From contig CM060857.1 in assembly GCA_030737835.1 (NCBI GenBank), positions 11,283,496 to 11,347,495 on the forward strand: a stretch of DNA of 64,000 nt. Reading direction: 5' to 3'. The stretch's first letter is position 1; each line of letters begins with the position of its first letter. This DNA comes from Acorus gramineus (Eukaryota; Streptophyta; Magnoliopsida; Acorales; Acoraceae). Made by a program: the position numbers and the translations under genes. Positions 1-11,500 of this stretch are shown here, piece by piece. Under the pieces are notes generated by a model, which did no database searches, had not been told where the DNA came from, and was given only the letters and a program-made list of their open reading frames with translations.

Positions 1-474
1 ATTAACTTAGAATGTACTTTAAATATTGTTTTTTTCTTAACAGATTCTTCTTTGTCTCGCTAATCTGGTTGGAAGTACCATAGGAACACATGAGGTGGTA
101 AGTACCAAAATTAAATGAATGTTTGCTTACATCCTTAATTCATATTGCGACTATGAGGTATTTGAACTCTTATTTTTTTCCTTCATAGAATATTTCTTTC
201 TTACCTTTTCTGCTTATATACTAAATTTCCATTGCTCAAAAACAATTCACAAGTGTACGAATGTTTATGTCAAATTGTTATTACTCTTAGGAGCCAATTG
301 GATACAGTTTTCTAAAGAAGTTCTTGTTGATTATGAATTATAACATTTTGTAGGAAATAATCTTCTAACAATAATTACACAAAAGGAGAGTAATTGAATA
401 ATAGATTGATTATATGAAGCGTTTCAAAACCCATATGGGCTTATGATCAGATAATTTAAGGATTAAATTTTAAA
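1..474 (+). repeat. Repeat R, copy 1
   Basis: These 474 bases match 23389-23862 almost base for base (constant offset 23388), and both copies diverge at the same point. The repeat holds a 54-nt exon-like block at 44-97, with an acceptor (cttaacag) before it and a donor (gtaagt) after it. A diverged copy of the block lies at 14899-14952. In the second copy this repeat directly follows repeat P of the Helitron complex, so Helitron-related DNA may continue to the left of the window. I do not recognise a protein for the exon-like block. Confidence 0.8.
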
Positions 475-842
475 CATTTTGCTTTTCCTTATCAACCTAA
501 AAATAATTTATACATTTACATTTAACGATAAATGGCTTAGAAATTTAATTTGTTAAATGATTCCAATCATGTAATTACAAAACTATTTTATAGTTCATTG
601 GTAAATTGTTACTTCAATGTTATTCTACACCATCTTTCGTGCTCAACTCCAAAATAAGACTAAAAAAAGAAAGACAGAACAAGAATGATTTCTACTGATG
701 CTAATCAAAGGCATGATGAGTAACATCACATTTTATGGCATTTCCTTCTTCATTTCCAGTCAGAAATTTAGAGTTGGTCTACTTCCATATGAATTTTGGA
801 GGCTACATAAATTTAAGTCGATTGTTCAATTCAAATTATTAG

Positions 843-1624
843 TTGAAGGAAAAGGTTGTTGAAGGTCATCTACGTGAGGATCTGCAGCATATGTCAAGGG
901 GTCATCCACAAGGTAGGTTTATGCAGAATATGTTCAGGAGTTTAATTAATTTCGTTGAACTGAGTTGTAAAGCCTTGTTGCAATGTGGGTGGTTATTCTG
1001 CAATGTGTATCTAAGGTTGTGGTGATTATTTTAAAGAAACCTTGCTTATCATTCTTTTTTCCCCATTTTTGCAGCAAGAGGTAAGTTCAAGATGTGTGTG
1101 TGTACGAATGTGACGTAGTTTTCAATCTGGTTCTGGGCCAGAAAGATTTGCCCCCGATACGATACCGTTTGCTGAAAGCATATCCAGATTTGTATGGATT
1201 GGGATAGTTTCACAGTTCAGTGTTCTGTCTGCTTCTTTGCTCGTTTCAAGCTCGTTTGAATACCAAACATATAATGGCAGTATTAATAAGCAAGGTACTA
1301 ATATAGAAAGGAGAAGGGATATGGATTTTTTGTATGAAATTTATATTTTAGATTCTAATAGGTACCTGGACAAAGACATAATACGGGCCTGGTGGAAATG
1401 ACACAATTGCAGGCTTACTGGCATCACTAATGGAAGTATTCCGTACTACTGTAGCCTGTGAATGTATATGTTAGACCGTGGTTATAAAGGCTTCGATTTG
1501 GATGCAAAATCCAGAAGAGTCATTTAAAGAACTGGAATCTATTATTGCATGCGAACTTCATCATCCAACATGGCCTTCAACACTGCTGAATGATATCTTG
1601 CTCAAATTGCATGGTACAATTAAG
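843..1624 (+). other. Exon-like scraps of an unidentified gene
   Basis: Two short open blocks are bounded by splice-like signals. One is 843-912 (acceptor ttattag, donor AAG|GTAGGT), reading EKVVEGHLREDLQHMSRGHP. The other is 1475-1624 (acceptor tgttag, donor AAG|GTATTC), exactly 50 codons, with the core ESFKELESIIACELHHPTWP. A weaker block near 1411-1470 could encode LLASLMEVFRTTVACE. The residue mix looks like real protein, but I cannot name the family and the blocks do not join into one convincing frame. A captured gene fragment or an old pseudogene is as likely as a live gene. 1625-2480 shows nothing else beyond AT-rich DNA. Confidence 0.3.
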
Positions 1625-2487
1625 GTATTCCTCTCATGTCATTCCATTCTTTCAATCTTTTTAATGAATTAATTGAATATTTCTTTAAATGACGTATGTA
1701 GACAATATTAAAATCATGCTCATGTTTGTGTAAACTCTTTTATTTTAATGAATAAAGTCTTTTTTTTTAATCATGGCTCTATATTCTCAAATTGCAAATT
1801 GTAATTATATATGGGTGTTTTATTTTTGTGGTCTGAACATTGCCATTATCCATTTTTTTTCTTCCAATAATCTTTTATGCAATGTAAAAACATCATGATT
1901 ACATGGTGGGAATGGTGTTGGCGAAAAATTTCAATCAAATTTGGCAATGACAAAACACTTCATGGAGGATGTTGTTAGGATTTGTTGGAGTAGTGATGTT
2001 TGAGAAAAAGCATCTATAAGTTGAGTGATTCTGAAATAACTAAAGAGGGGGTTGGTATCTGAACGAAGCACTATAGCCTCTAGGTTTGTTTGTTTAGCCC
2101 TCATTTTGTCATTTATTATTACTTTTCCAAATAATATTATTTTCAAATTTTTATATGGAATTCAATATACTATAATTCTTATTTATATTACTTGGGATAA
2201 ACATAACTACAACATTACTATCATAGGATTCATTCATTTTTATTTCCATTACAGAAATATCACATAAAGTAATTGAAAAAATTTCCCCTATTACATAACT
2301 ACAACATACATGACTCGCAAGTATTTGAATAACAAAAGAAATATCACATACAAGAGGGGTTGCCAACCACCTCAACATTTGACCCCTCCTACCGTGTTGC
2401 TCTCCCCCCTCCCTACTCCTCCATGCCTCCTACCATCATTTCAATGTCACATAAAAAAAATATATCAAAATCAACTCCCTCTGTAAT

Positions 2488-2510
2488 GCAGAGAGAGAGA
2501 GAGAGAGAGG
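2488..2510. repeat. (GA)n microsatellite
   Basis: About 11 tandem GA units. Confidence 0.9.
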
Positions 2511-2731
2511 GCATCACCAATTTTGAGAAGGGAAGAGGTCCATCACAAGTAGAAACCACACGGAGGCGGCTCTCCATTTCTCTCCTCTGGCTTTTTCCTT
2601 GCACAAGGGGTGATGGAGTCTGGGGAGTGTGTTGTCAATTTTTTTTATTTTTCCGCCTCCGCGTTACGCCTTATCGTTCCCGACGTGAAAAAACTATCCT
2701 ACCCCGGCTACTTTGATTTATTTACGAGTGG

Positions 2732-2914
2732 TATATAAATCTCATCTTCAGCCTCTTCTCTCTCTCGCCTCGGACACTTATTTTTCTTCTCGTCGAAGCG
2801 AAAGACCCCTCTCAAACCCTAATCGGCGGACCCCCCCCCCTCCCTCCTCTGTTGCGGACCAGCCCCTCCGACCTCCGACCTCCTCTGTTTCGACCTCCGA
2901 TCTCCGACCAGAAG
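2732..2914 (+). promoter_or_regulatory. TATA promoter with telo-box 5' leader exon
   Basis: A good TATA box (TATAAAT-type, 2732-2739) is followed by a CT-rich stretch where transcription would begin. A plant telo-box, AAACCCTAA, lies at 2814-2822, and the CCTCCG-rich leader ends in a donor-like CAGAAG|GTAAAA at 2914. This is the usual layout of a plant 5' UTR exon with a leader intron. No convincing coding exon follows before the TFIIIC gene. It may drive a non-coding transcript, be a transposon leader, or serve a distant first exon. An 18-base segment around the telo-box is identical to one in the Harbinger leader at 57009-57348. Confidence 0.45.
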
Positions 2915-4877
2915 GTAAAACCAGGTGTTTCATATGCTTCCATTCTTTGTGACCTCCGATCCGTTTTTTTTTTTTTTTTATTTCTTGTTGTTTTTCAATC
3001 TGCATCAGCTTTGTTCTTATCACATTCAATTTAATGAGAAAATAATTGATGCCACACCTTCTATAGCCACAACATTCACTGACTTTGTTAAGACTGGTTG
3101 TTTTTTTTTGGTTTTTCATCTGTGGAGGTTTACATAAAGATCAAGGCAACCATTTTTTTTTGTTTATGCATAAAGCTCAAGACAACTTTTTTTTTTTGTT
3201 TATGTTCCTGTTTTTTTCCCAGTACTGAAACAGAAAAATTTCATGTTCAAATTGCTTAAGAAATGTCTTTACTCTTTACCACTCCAAAGCTTTTTACTTT
3301 ATCCATGAATGTAGTGCATTGTTTCCCATTTTCTCATCACTAATCCTCAACTTGGTTAAAATATTATTTTTGGTTAATAATTGTTTTTTCCCTGTATTTT
3401 GTATTTTTGTTTTTCATGATTAAATATTCTCCACTCCTATCAGCATGAGTAAGACTCGAACCAGGATCTCTCGGTGGTTTGTTTTTTGTTTGTATTACTT
3501 GTTATTATGAAGAGCCATATCATGATCAAAGTTTTCCCGAGAAAGCAATGTGTGTGTGGTGTAGTCTGTAGGAGTAATCAATTGGTGATTTGGACTCCCT
3601 CCATATGTTTTTGCACATGATGGGTGGGTACAATGTATTAAACACCCTATGCTTTGGTAGATAGGCCCTCTCAAGTTGGAGCTAGTCCAAGAGACTGACC
3701 AATTCAACCAGGAACTAGGCCAAAGTTGTCCTTGAATTTTTGTTACTTTGTGAGCCAATTCATGTGAAACATGGAAGTCCCACAATAATAATTTAGCATT
3801 TAAAGTATCTTGAAAGACATGGAGAAAATCATGCTTCTGCTCATTTTTTTTCGCTGTGTTATTTTCATATATATTGCTAGATGGGATTGTGTTCTTGTAA
3901 TTAGGACCCTTATGTGCTTGATTGACGTTATTTTCATATATATCGCCGCCTTTTCTCACCGCAGCCGTTCTCTGTATTTGCAGTACTTTTTTTTTTTGTT
4001 AGTATTTGTGATTTAAGAAATCAATGTTTTATTTTTTTCAAATAAATTTTATTTTAAAGAGAATCACATTTAACTCTTACATAGCTTAACAAATGGGGAT
4101 TTGTGTTTAAGCAGTGAATTAAGGTTGCCCCCATTTGTTTATAAGTATGGTTGATGAGAGGTTATTAGTTTTTAACTTATGTATTTGAGTATCAAGGGTG
4201 TTATGATCAATTTAATGTTTTTGATGAGAAGACATGTTATGAGTCCTTATATGATGAACCCATAAAAAAAGGTCCACCCTGCATCCTATCCTTCTTATAT
4301 GTGTATGGAATGAGAAATACACACACACTTAACTCATCAAAAGAAGAGGGGGAGAAGCAGGGATGCCTGAGGGGTTTTTTTCTTTCTGAGCTCTTCTTCT
4401 CCAGGTGTATATCAAGTGAATAGAAGAGGTTCAACCATTGAAGCAAGATCAAAGGAGGTGATCAAGAGCAATTGAAAATCTGAACTAAAAAGGTATTTCT
4501 CCATATCATGGATTCTTGTTTTCTTCCATACCTATCAAGACGTAAAGATCCAAATTATGTGCTTTGTTTGTGACTTCAAACATGAAGTCTTTGTCTCCAA
4601 CATTTTTCTTGAGTGATTAGGTTTCTGAAAGGTCACATCTTTCGATTATAAAGAAATTAAAATGTCTTCCTTTTGTATTGTGATCTATTATGCTATAGTC
4701 CAACACATAATTTATCACTTAATGATTCAGCTGAAGCACAAGTTTTTCAATTCTTATTCGTATTTCTTGATATTTCTTTCCGCAATTGGTCCTTAAAATT
4801 TGTTAGATGTTCACATTTTGTCATACTAAACCTCAACTGTGCTACAAAAAAATAAAATTCCTTGAGCATGAAATGAC
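2915..4877. other. No gene seen
   Basis: AT-rich DNA with several long T tracts (2965-2980, 3150-3200, 3987-3999). Short frames here have no recognisable domain or splice context. Around 4250-4490 the base composition shifts to GA/CT-rich, like a retrotransposon leader, but no LTR pair was found. Confidence 0.5.
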
Positions 4878-4884
4878 TTGTGTG

Positions 4885-4933
<49 letters not shown>
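4878..4933. repeat. Compound (TG)n(GA)n microsatellite
   Basis: About 10 TG units run directly into about 17 GA units. Confidence 0.95.
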
Positions 4934-4935
<2 letters not shown>

Positions 4936-5052
4936 CCCAATATTATCAAAACTTGAAAGTCCATATTGTACATGATGCGAAATGAAATTGCCTGTTTTGT
5001 TAAATTGTAATTTTGATGCTTTTCACTAATCTAATATAATGGTACTGAACCA

Positions 5053-5115
5053 CTTTTTGGCAGATTGGTAGAGATACCCCTCTTCACCGAGGGGTCCTGG
5101 GGCCGAGTTTTGCCC
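5053..5115. repeat. tRNA-like SINE head (weak)
   Basis: GGCAGATTGGTAGAGATACC resembles a tRNA D arm. It is followed by a 5-bp anticodon-like stem (CCCCT/AGGGG) and a GGGGC/GCCCC stem around CGAG. A complete tRNA acceptor stem is missing. A similar degenerate pattern occurs near 6082-6145. Best read as the old head of a tRNA-derived SINE. Confidence 0.3.
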
Positions 5116-5606
5116 CTCTTGATAAGAGAAGATTTGACCAAGAATAATAAAAGAAAAAAAATTTAATATAATGTTTCCCTATTCTTATTTTATCTCAATA
5201 AAACGTTGGCATTTAAAAATGCGAAAGAAATCTAAAAGTGATATGCTATATTTATATGATTGGATAAATAAAATTGAACTTCTTGTAATCATAGGCAAGT
5301 TGGATCATTTCCAAATTCATGCACTTCTAATATTTCCTCCTCTGCTCTAACAAGAACAAACAGATATTTTCATGGAGTGAAAGGAGATGTTGTTAGGGGA
5401 AATACTAAAGGAGCAAAAAATTCTTTGTTGTTTGTTTAAATCTACGCTTGATTCTGAATCTCTATAGCATTTCGTATCCGCTTTATTGTTCTGTACATCC
5501 GTTATGGATCCCTAAATTTATTTATATTCATAATTTTCAATTTGGTGTTCCTAAGTTCAGTTGTTCTCTGGAGAAGGAGAGAGATTCTGATCAAATTATT
5601 AAAGCT

Positions 5607-7861
5607 ATGGATGATGATGATGATGAAGAAGAAGATGAGGAGTTCGTGTTGCTTGATCTCGGCAACGTCTGCGTACAACGTGACATCCCGGCGAACGCCC
5701 CGTACGTTCTTTCTGTAAGTAACACGGACTTGGCCTTTTTTAGTATTCATGATGTAGTGGTCTTTAAAGAATGGAATATGTTTAGGGACAATTGTTTGCG
5801 CAGTTCCTTTTTACAGACTGACAAATATTTTTTAAAAAAAAATATGTATTTGTCTAATAAAGTACACACCTTTATAGAAAATATGAAGTACCTTTTCGCA
5901 TTTTGTAACCTAGTATATACTAGCTTAACCTGGTATATACTGGGTTTGGAGAAAGTGAGGACTGTGTAAAGGACTGTAAGAATGACTGTTTATATGCCAT
6001 TCTTATGTAATGGTCTTTAAAGAATGCGTCGATTTTAGTTATGATTGGATGGCTATACAAATAATTCGTAGATAACCCGCACAGGTTGGCTCTTTGGGCA
6101 GATTATAGGTATTCCCCATAGGCCTTGAGTTTGAACCCCCAAGACTTACCTAGTGCATCTGGCTTGTGGTTGATCACGTGCATCCGGGGATTTTCCATGA
6201 CTAGTGTTGGGGTTCCTGGTCACCAAACAAAGAGTTTGGTAGACTTTGTACTGCATATTTGATGGATGTGGTTTTCATTTTAATGCTTGTTTGATTGTTT
6301 ATTGGTTTATATCAGAGAAGATATGTTTTTGTTATCCCTCAATTTTTAAATTCATTGATACTAAGCATAACGTCTCTTTTAATGTGTTGTAGGGCTTGGA
6401 CACACTGAACCCAATGTTGGTCATTGGTGATAATTTGAAGATGGTGAGTTATTGACTTGTGAGATCTGTTCTTGTATTTATTTGGAACTTTTATAAAGAA
6501 AACGGGACCTGAACCTTACAATACTGATGATTTTTTTTTCTCACCCATATATTTTTCTTTGACCCGATTATTTCATTTGCAAAGGAATTGGTTTGATTGG
6601 TTCTGATGACTTGTGAAGATGGTGTTTATTTGTTTTTACATGATCTGATTTCCATACCTTACAGTGTAGCTGGTAATATCTTTTAAAGTTTAGTTTGATG
6701 ATAACATGTCCATCAAAACACAATGATTAACTGCCAAGAAATCCAAACCTTAGCAGACAATATTCTATATGAAATAATAAATCACCTTAGAAATTTCATA
6801 GTCAATGGTCCTTCATGTTTTTCTGTTGAAGGTCTCCTCAGTTGATAGCTTTGAGCCAAGCTCTTGACTCTTGATTAATGACAACTGATCTTCCCATTGA
6901 CATTGTAATGGTTGAGATTTGGTTGAGGAAACTGGGCTCAAGTGCCAAGCATGCAAAGAATTGAGCTTAAGATAATGTATCCTTAATTTTCAAGATATTT
7001 GTCTTCTTAGAATTCAAATTAATATAAGCATTAGACGTTACTTTTTCTCCCTCTGCATAGATTTCTAGCTATGAGAGACTATCTATAATCTGCCATATCT
7101 GTGAAAGGGTTTCCATAGTTCTTACTGGCATGCACCTTTCTCAAATTTGGAGTGCCACCCTTCACATACTTTGAAATCATGTTTATCTTGTGCTCCACCC
7201 CAACTTTGCTTGCTTCATGTAAGGGCATGAAATCAATAATTAGGGTCCTCTCTGCAGTATATAAAACATCCTCATCATGGTCACTGTCATGCAAAGCCTG
7301 GGTAGAGAAGTCCTCAAATTTTTATGCAGATTTAAATTTGAATGTTCTGATTTCATAATAAATGCATCTAATCACACTTTATACAAATATTGATTGTGTT
7401 CTGGTAATGTTAGCTTTTCTAACAAAGTTTTATGATGAAGCATGTCTGAGTTTATTACAAGCCTTGATGCCTCCATAACGGTATAATTTTTTTTTTCTGG
7501 CAGATTGGGGAATACGAAGAAACCATTGGAACATGCTTTGTATTTTCCGAAAGTGGTATGTTTTGAACTTTTATGCAACATTAATCTGTAGCTACTTCAT
7601 TTCCAGTAGGCGATTGTGCAGCCATCTTCTGTTAGCTGGTCATTTATCCTGTTCTAAAACTTCGCAGAATGTGGACCTGTGGTGCATGAGGAGAAGGGAC
7701 CATCCGAAGCTAATCTCTTCATGGGGAAATGCATTATCGATTCAAAACAAGCCTCATCAAAGAAAGTGAAACCTGTCGCCCGCCTACACAAGGTCCTGAA
7801 GTTTAGAGTGGTCCATGAGGATGATATCAAACTGGCTACAGATAAAACTAAAGATTCGTAA
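5607..7861 (+). CDS. GTF3C6: TFIIIC subunit 6 (GTF3C6-like), 134 aa
   Basis: Small subunit of general transcription factor IIIC, which binds internal promoters of tRNA and 5S genes and recruits TFIIIB for RNA polymerase III; nuclear. Four exons: 5607-5714, 6393-6443, 7504-7555 and 7668-7861 (405 nt including TAA), all with GT-AG borders and consistent phase. After an acidic start (MDDDDDEEEDEE) comes the family core: EFVLLDLGNV, then the block joined across exons 1 and 2 reading YVLS-GLDTLNPMLVIGD, then IGEYEETIGTCFVFSE. A basic C-terminal tail follows. The length fits plant members of the TFIIIC_sub6 family. The frame is open upstream to 5448, but the acidic Met at 5607 is the natural start. 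It lies tail-to-tail with the SDP6-like pseudogene, 669 bp away. No lesion seen; the gene looks functional. Confidence 0.9.
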
Positions 7862-8530
7862 TTGTAAACTGCAGCTCTGTAATCAAATTTGCTTTATATT
7901 AACACAAGTTAATCAAAGAAGTAAAAAATTTGTATTATTCAACCGCAGAACATCGTCCTACATTTCGAAGATCACATCACATGCTTCATCTATTGAGGCA
8001 TATACTTTGTTAGTGAAATAGTAGTGCACGCAAGGCTGCATATGAAAACTTGTGTGTGAGAGCGCTCTTAATATAGGGATGACATTAGGGACAGTAAAAT
8101 ATATACTCCAAGGAATTGTACATATCAAGGCCACACTTATCTAGCAAATCATATACTCTTGTTGGTGAAATGAGGCCGCATGTAGGGTGACTGAATACAA
8201 AGACCGCGTGTAACAGTGTTCTTTGCTGTCACCATAATTGAATACCAAGATAGACTCGTTTTGTGTCATAAATTTCACATAAAAGCAGGGAGCAACTTCG
8301 CAATTGCGTATATACATGATCTGGGAGAAGTGTATCATAACAACAATTCAATTCAAGCTTACTTATTATGTCACAGTGATCCAACATGACCAACCAAATA
8401 ACCCCAAAATCACATATCATACAGAAGTACCTCATCTCAATCTTCCCTTTATTCTTCTCTGTGATGTACCCTTGTTTCTCTTACTTATGCTAACTGTCAC
8501 TATATCTGTGTGGACACACAAAACTTCAAA
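7862..8530. other. Convergent intergenic spacer
   Basis: Holds the 3' ends of the TFIIIC6 gene (+) and the SDP6-like pseudogene (-). Nothing else recognised. Confidence 0.6.
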
Positions 8531-11500
8531 TTATGAGGGAAGCATCTTCACAGTTTTGAATGTTTGAAGGAAACCTTCAGCGTCCATTCTTTCCCTTTCC
8601 AGCCTCTCCCCATTCCATCCACGCTCAGTTGCCAATACCTGAATGATCCTGGGGAGGGCTTGTGCTGCTGCATTGACATCAAGAAACGCAAGTCTGGTCC
8701 TCCTTGCGATAAAATCAATGGCTGATTCACAATATTCGTTCCTCACGCAGTATGCCACTTCAGCTTCCAGATACGGGTATCCATGAGCCAATCTTTTCCC
8801 AAGGTTTTCATCCTGCAATGAACATGTAATAGCATGAGTTGTAGTTAAACCATTCTTGGAAAAAAAATTCTACTCTAGATGTGTTTGCTTTCCATCCTGT
8901 GCAATGAGTGCAACTTGTTCAGCCATGCTTCCATAACTGCTAGAGAGGTGTTTTGCAACAGAGGCATCCATGGTCCCTGGAATCACTTTTCCATTGCGGG
9001 TTCGCTTCATTCGGACGCATGACTGGGCCAGAGTTGTGAAAGATGAAGGTTCCCATTTGTATGCGCCGAGAATGGGAAGGTGGGATGTTACACAGGCGTT
9101 TGATGGTTTCAGATTCCCGTGCTTGATGGCAGCATCGACTGCATCTTCTGCCATGCTGAAGATCGATATAGTTAGATATAAGGCCAACATGTTATAATGA
9201 AGCCTGAGGGTTAGTTTGGTAACCCTTCTCGTTTTTCTTATACTGTAGCACCTTAAAAAATGGCATTTGAAATCCTTTATTCCCCATTATTGGGCTACCC
9301 AAAGAAAATTCTCTTCTTTCCTCATTCCCACGGAATCCATTAAAACTACATTCCTAGAGAACGACGAATTCTTCATCGAAGCCAGAGTTATGAAACTGGC
9401 TATAAATGCCTCAAGAGGTCATTGATATGCACTCCAGTTAGTGGGATGATTCTTATTTAAAGTTAAAAATGTGTTGTGAAGATTGTTTCAAGCTTTTTTA
9501 GTGGTTGAAATTTTGTTAATGTGAATTAAACATAACGTACGCATTTGCATTCCTCAATCAAGAGAATCAAATGTCGGTCATATTTGGGGAATCATTTGAC
9601 AGAAAGCTAGGCCTTAACACACATTCAGAATGACCATTCCTAACACTAAACGGCTAACAGTGTGATTCATTGGAATAGTAAAAATAAAAATACCTGCGGT
9701 AAGTAGTCCATTTTCCTCCACTAATTGTGATCAAACCAGGGCAATCAATGTGTACAATGTGATCCCTTGAAATGCTCTCTGTGTTCTTTGCAGAAGGATC
9801 CAAAGCCAATGGGCGCAGTCCACTCCACGAAGAAAGAATGTCTGAGTGCCTCACCTGAAGGGAAAAGAAAGCCAAATTCTCACTGTGTTGCAATCTGAGT
9901 GGGACGTCCAATGGATCGTATATTAACATCTGATCATTACAAGCAAAACTCCATAAAAATGATGATGGTTTTGATAGTATGAAAAATATTAACACACCTG
10001 GATATTCAAGTAATCTCCGATGGCCTGCAAAATGAAATCGATTTCTTCTTTGGTAGGTTCGGGGAGGCTGTTTACTGAAGCTGCAGAATCTGTAGTACCA
10101 GCCAATGTTTTTCCCCTCCATGGAAGCATAAAGACCACTCTCCCATCCTTGGTTTTGGGAATAATTAAGCCCATGCTCTCAGGAGATATCATATTTGGTG
10201 CATATTTGGTGATATCATATTTGGTGCATCACTGTTGGCCATCTTTCTTACAGCATCGCAGAATGGACCAGTGGCATTGACAACCACTTCTGCGTATACA
10301 TCAAACGCCTTCCCTGCATCAGTACTCAAACATAAGATAAATAATAGATCTCGGCGAATGCTAGATGAATTGCATGAATACAATGTGATCTTCTTCGATT
10401 GAATTATGCGATTTCTTGATAGATGGATGGCGACTAGTCTTCTTAGGAAGTCTTGAAAAAATGTGAATGCTAAATGTTATACATTAAACTCCTCTCCTAA
10501 AGCAGTACTCAAACACAAAATGTACATGTATAAATCACAGCGAATGCCATATGAAATGTATGTAATTGCATGTATTAAGGGTAGGTCTTGGGTCCGAGTC
10601 TTGGTGTTGACTCACCCATCTGTTTGCTGGCGATTATTCAAAAGAATTTTCCGTGGGACTAGAGGAAACATGCGGAGATAACCTTCCTATCTTGACTATA
10701 AGGTCAACCACGAGGTGTCTCTCTAGGAAAAAAAATGTAACACGTTGATCTTTTTCTGTTGAATTATGCAAAATCACATCCATGTTATATGGTTTGTCAA
10801 TCTTATCCTTGGTAATAAAAGTCAATTTTTAGAGCTGATAATTCCCCTCCAAATGAAGCAGAAGCATATCAAATTTGAACTCATTTTACCAAATCACACA
10901 ATGACTCTGCATCTACTAGTGGCCAATAAGAAACCATTAATAGAATAGCCACCACAATTCAAGACTAGACGCTGATAAACTCAGTCTGTTTTACAATCAC
11001 CACATGACTAACGCAATATATTAAAATCATCTAATGTGTCAGCATACACTGTATCACTAAATTGGTAAATATATATGCATTCAACTCATATGAGTATGTT
11101 TTTCATTAGCCCGATATCTACTTAAAAAAAAAAAACAAAAAAACACCACATATAGGCTGCAAAAAGAATTGAGCATAATACCTGTCAATTTGTCCTGAAT
11201 TCGGGCCCCAACCACCCGACCGGAATCCCCATCGACACGCAAATCCACCGCCGCCGCATGGTTCATCACCGCGGCGCCAGCCAGCGCTGCCGTGCAAGCC
11301 AACCCGACATTGAGCCGCGAATCATCCATCTGCCCATCATAATAAACGACGGCGCCCCTCAATTGCCTCCCGCCGCACTCCCCCGCGAGCGTGGGGAAGG
11401 CGCTGACCGCTTAGTCGGCAGAGAAGTACCTCGACAGCCTGAGAACGCGCGTGCCCGCCACCAAATCATAGGCTTTCAAGCCCGCCCAGTAGTAGACCAC

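Noticed and set aside
3495..3959. 154-codon minus-strand frame
   Set aside because: No recognisable domain, no splice context, AT-rich DNA; chance frame.
4250..4490. Possible LTR or retrotransposon leader
   Set aside because: Composition is suggestive, but no second copy, primer site or coding region was found.
4878..4933. TG/GA tract as a regulatory element
   Set aside because: Ordinary compound microsatellite; position gives no reason to assign function.
5053..5115. Possible tRNA gene
   Set aside because: D-arm and anticodon-stem-like parts are present but acceptor stem and a proper T arm are not; treated as a SINE head.
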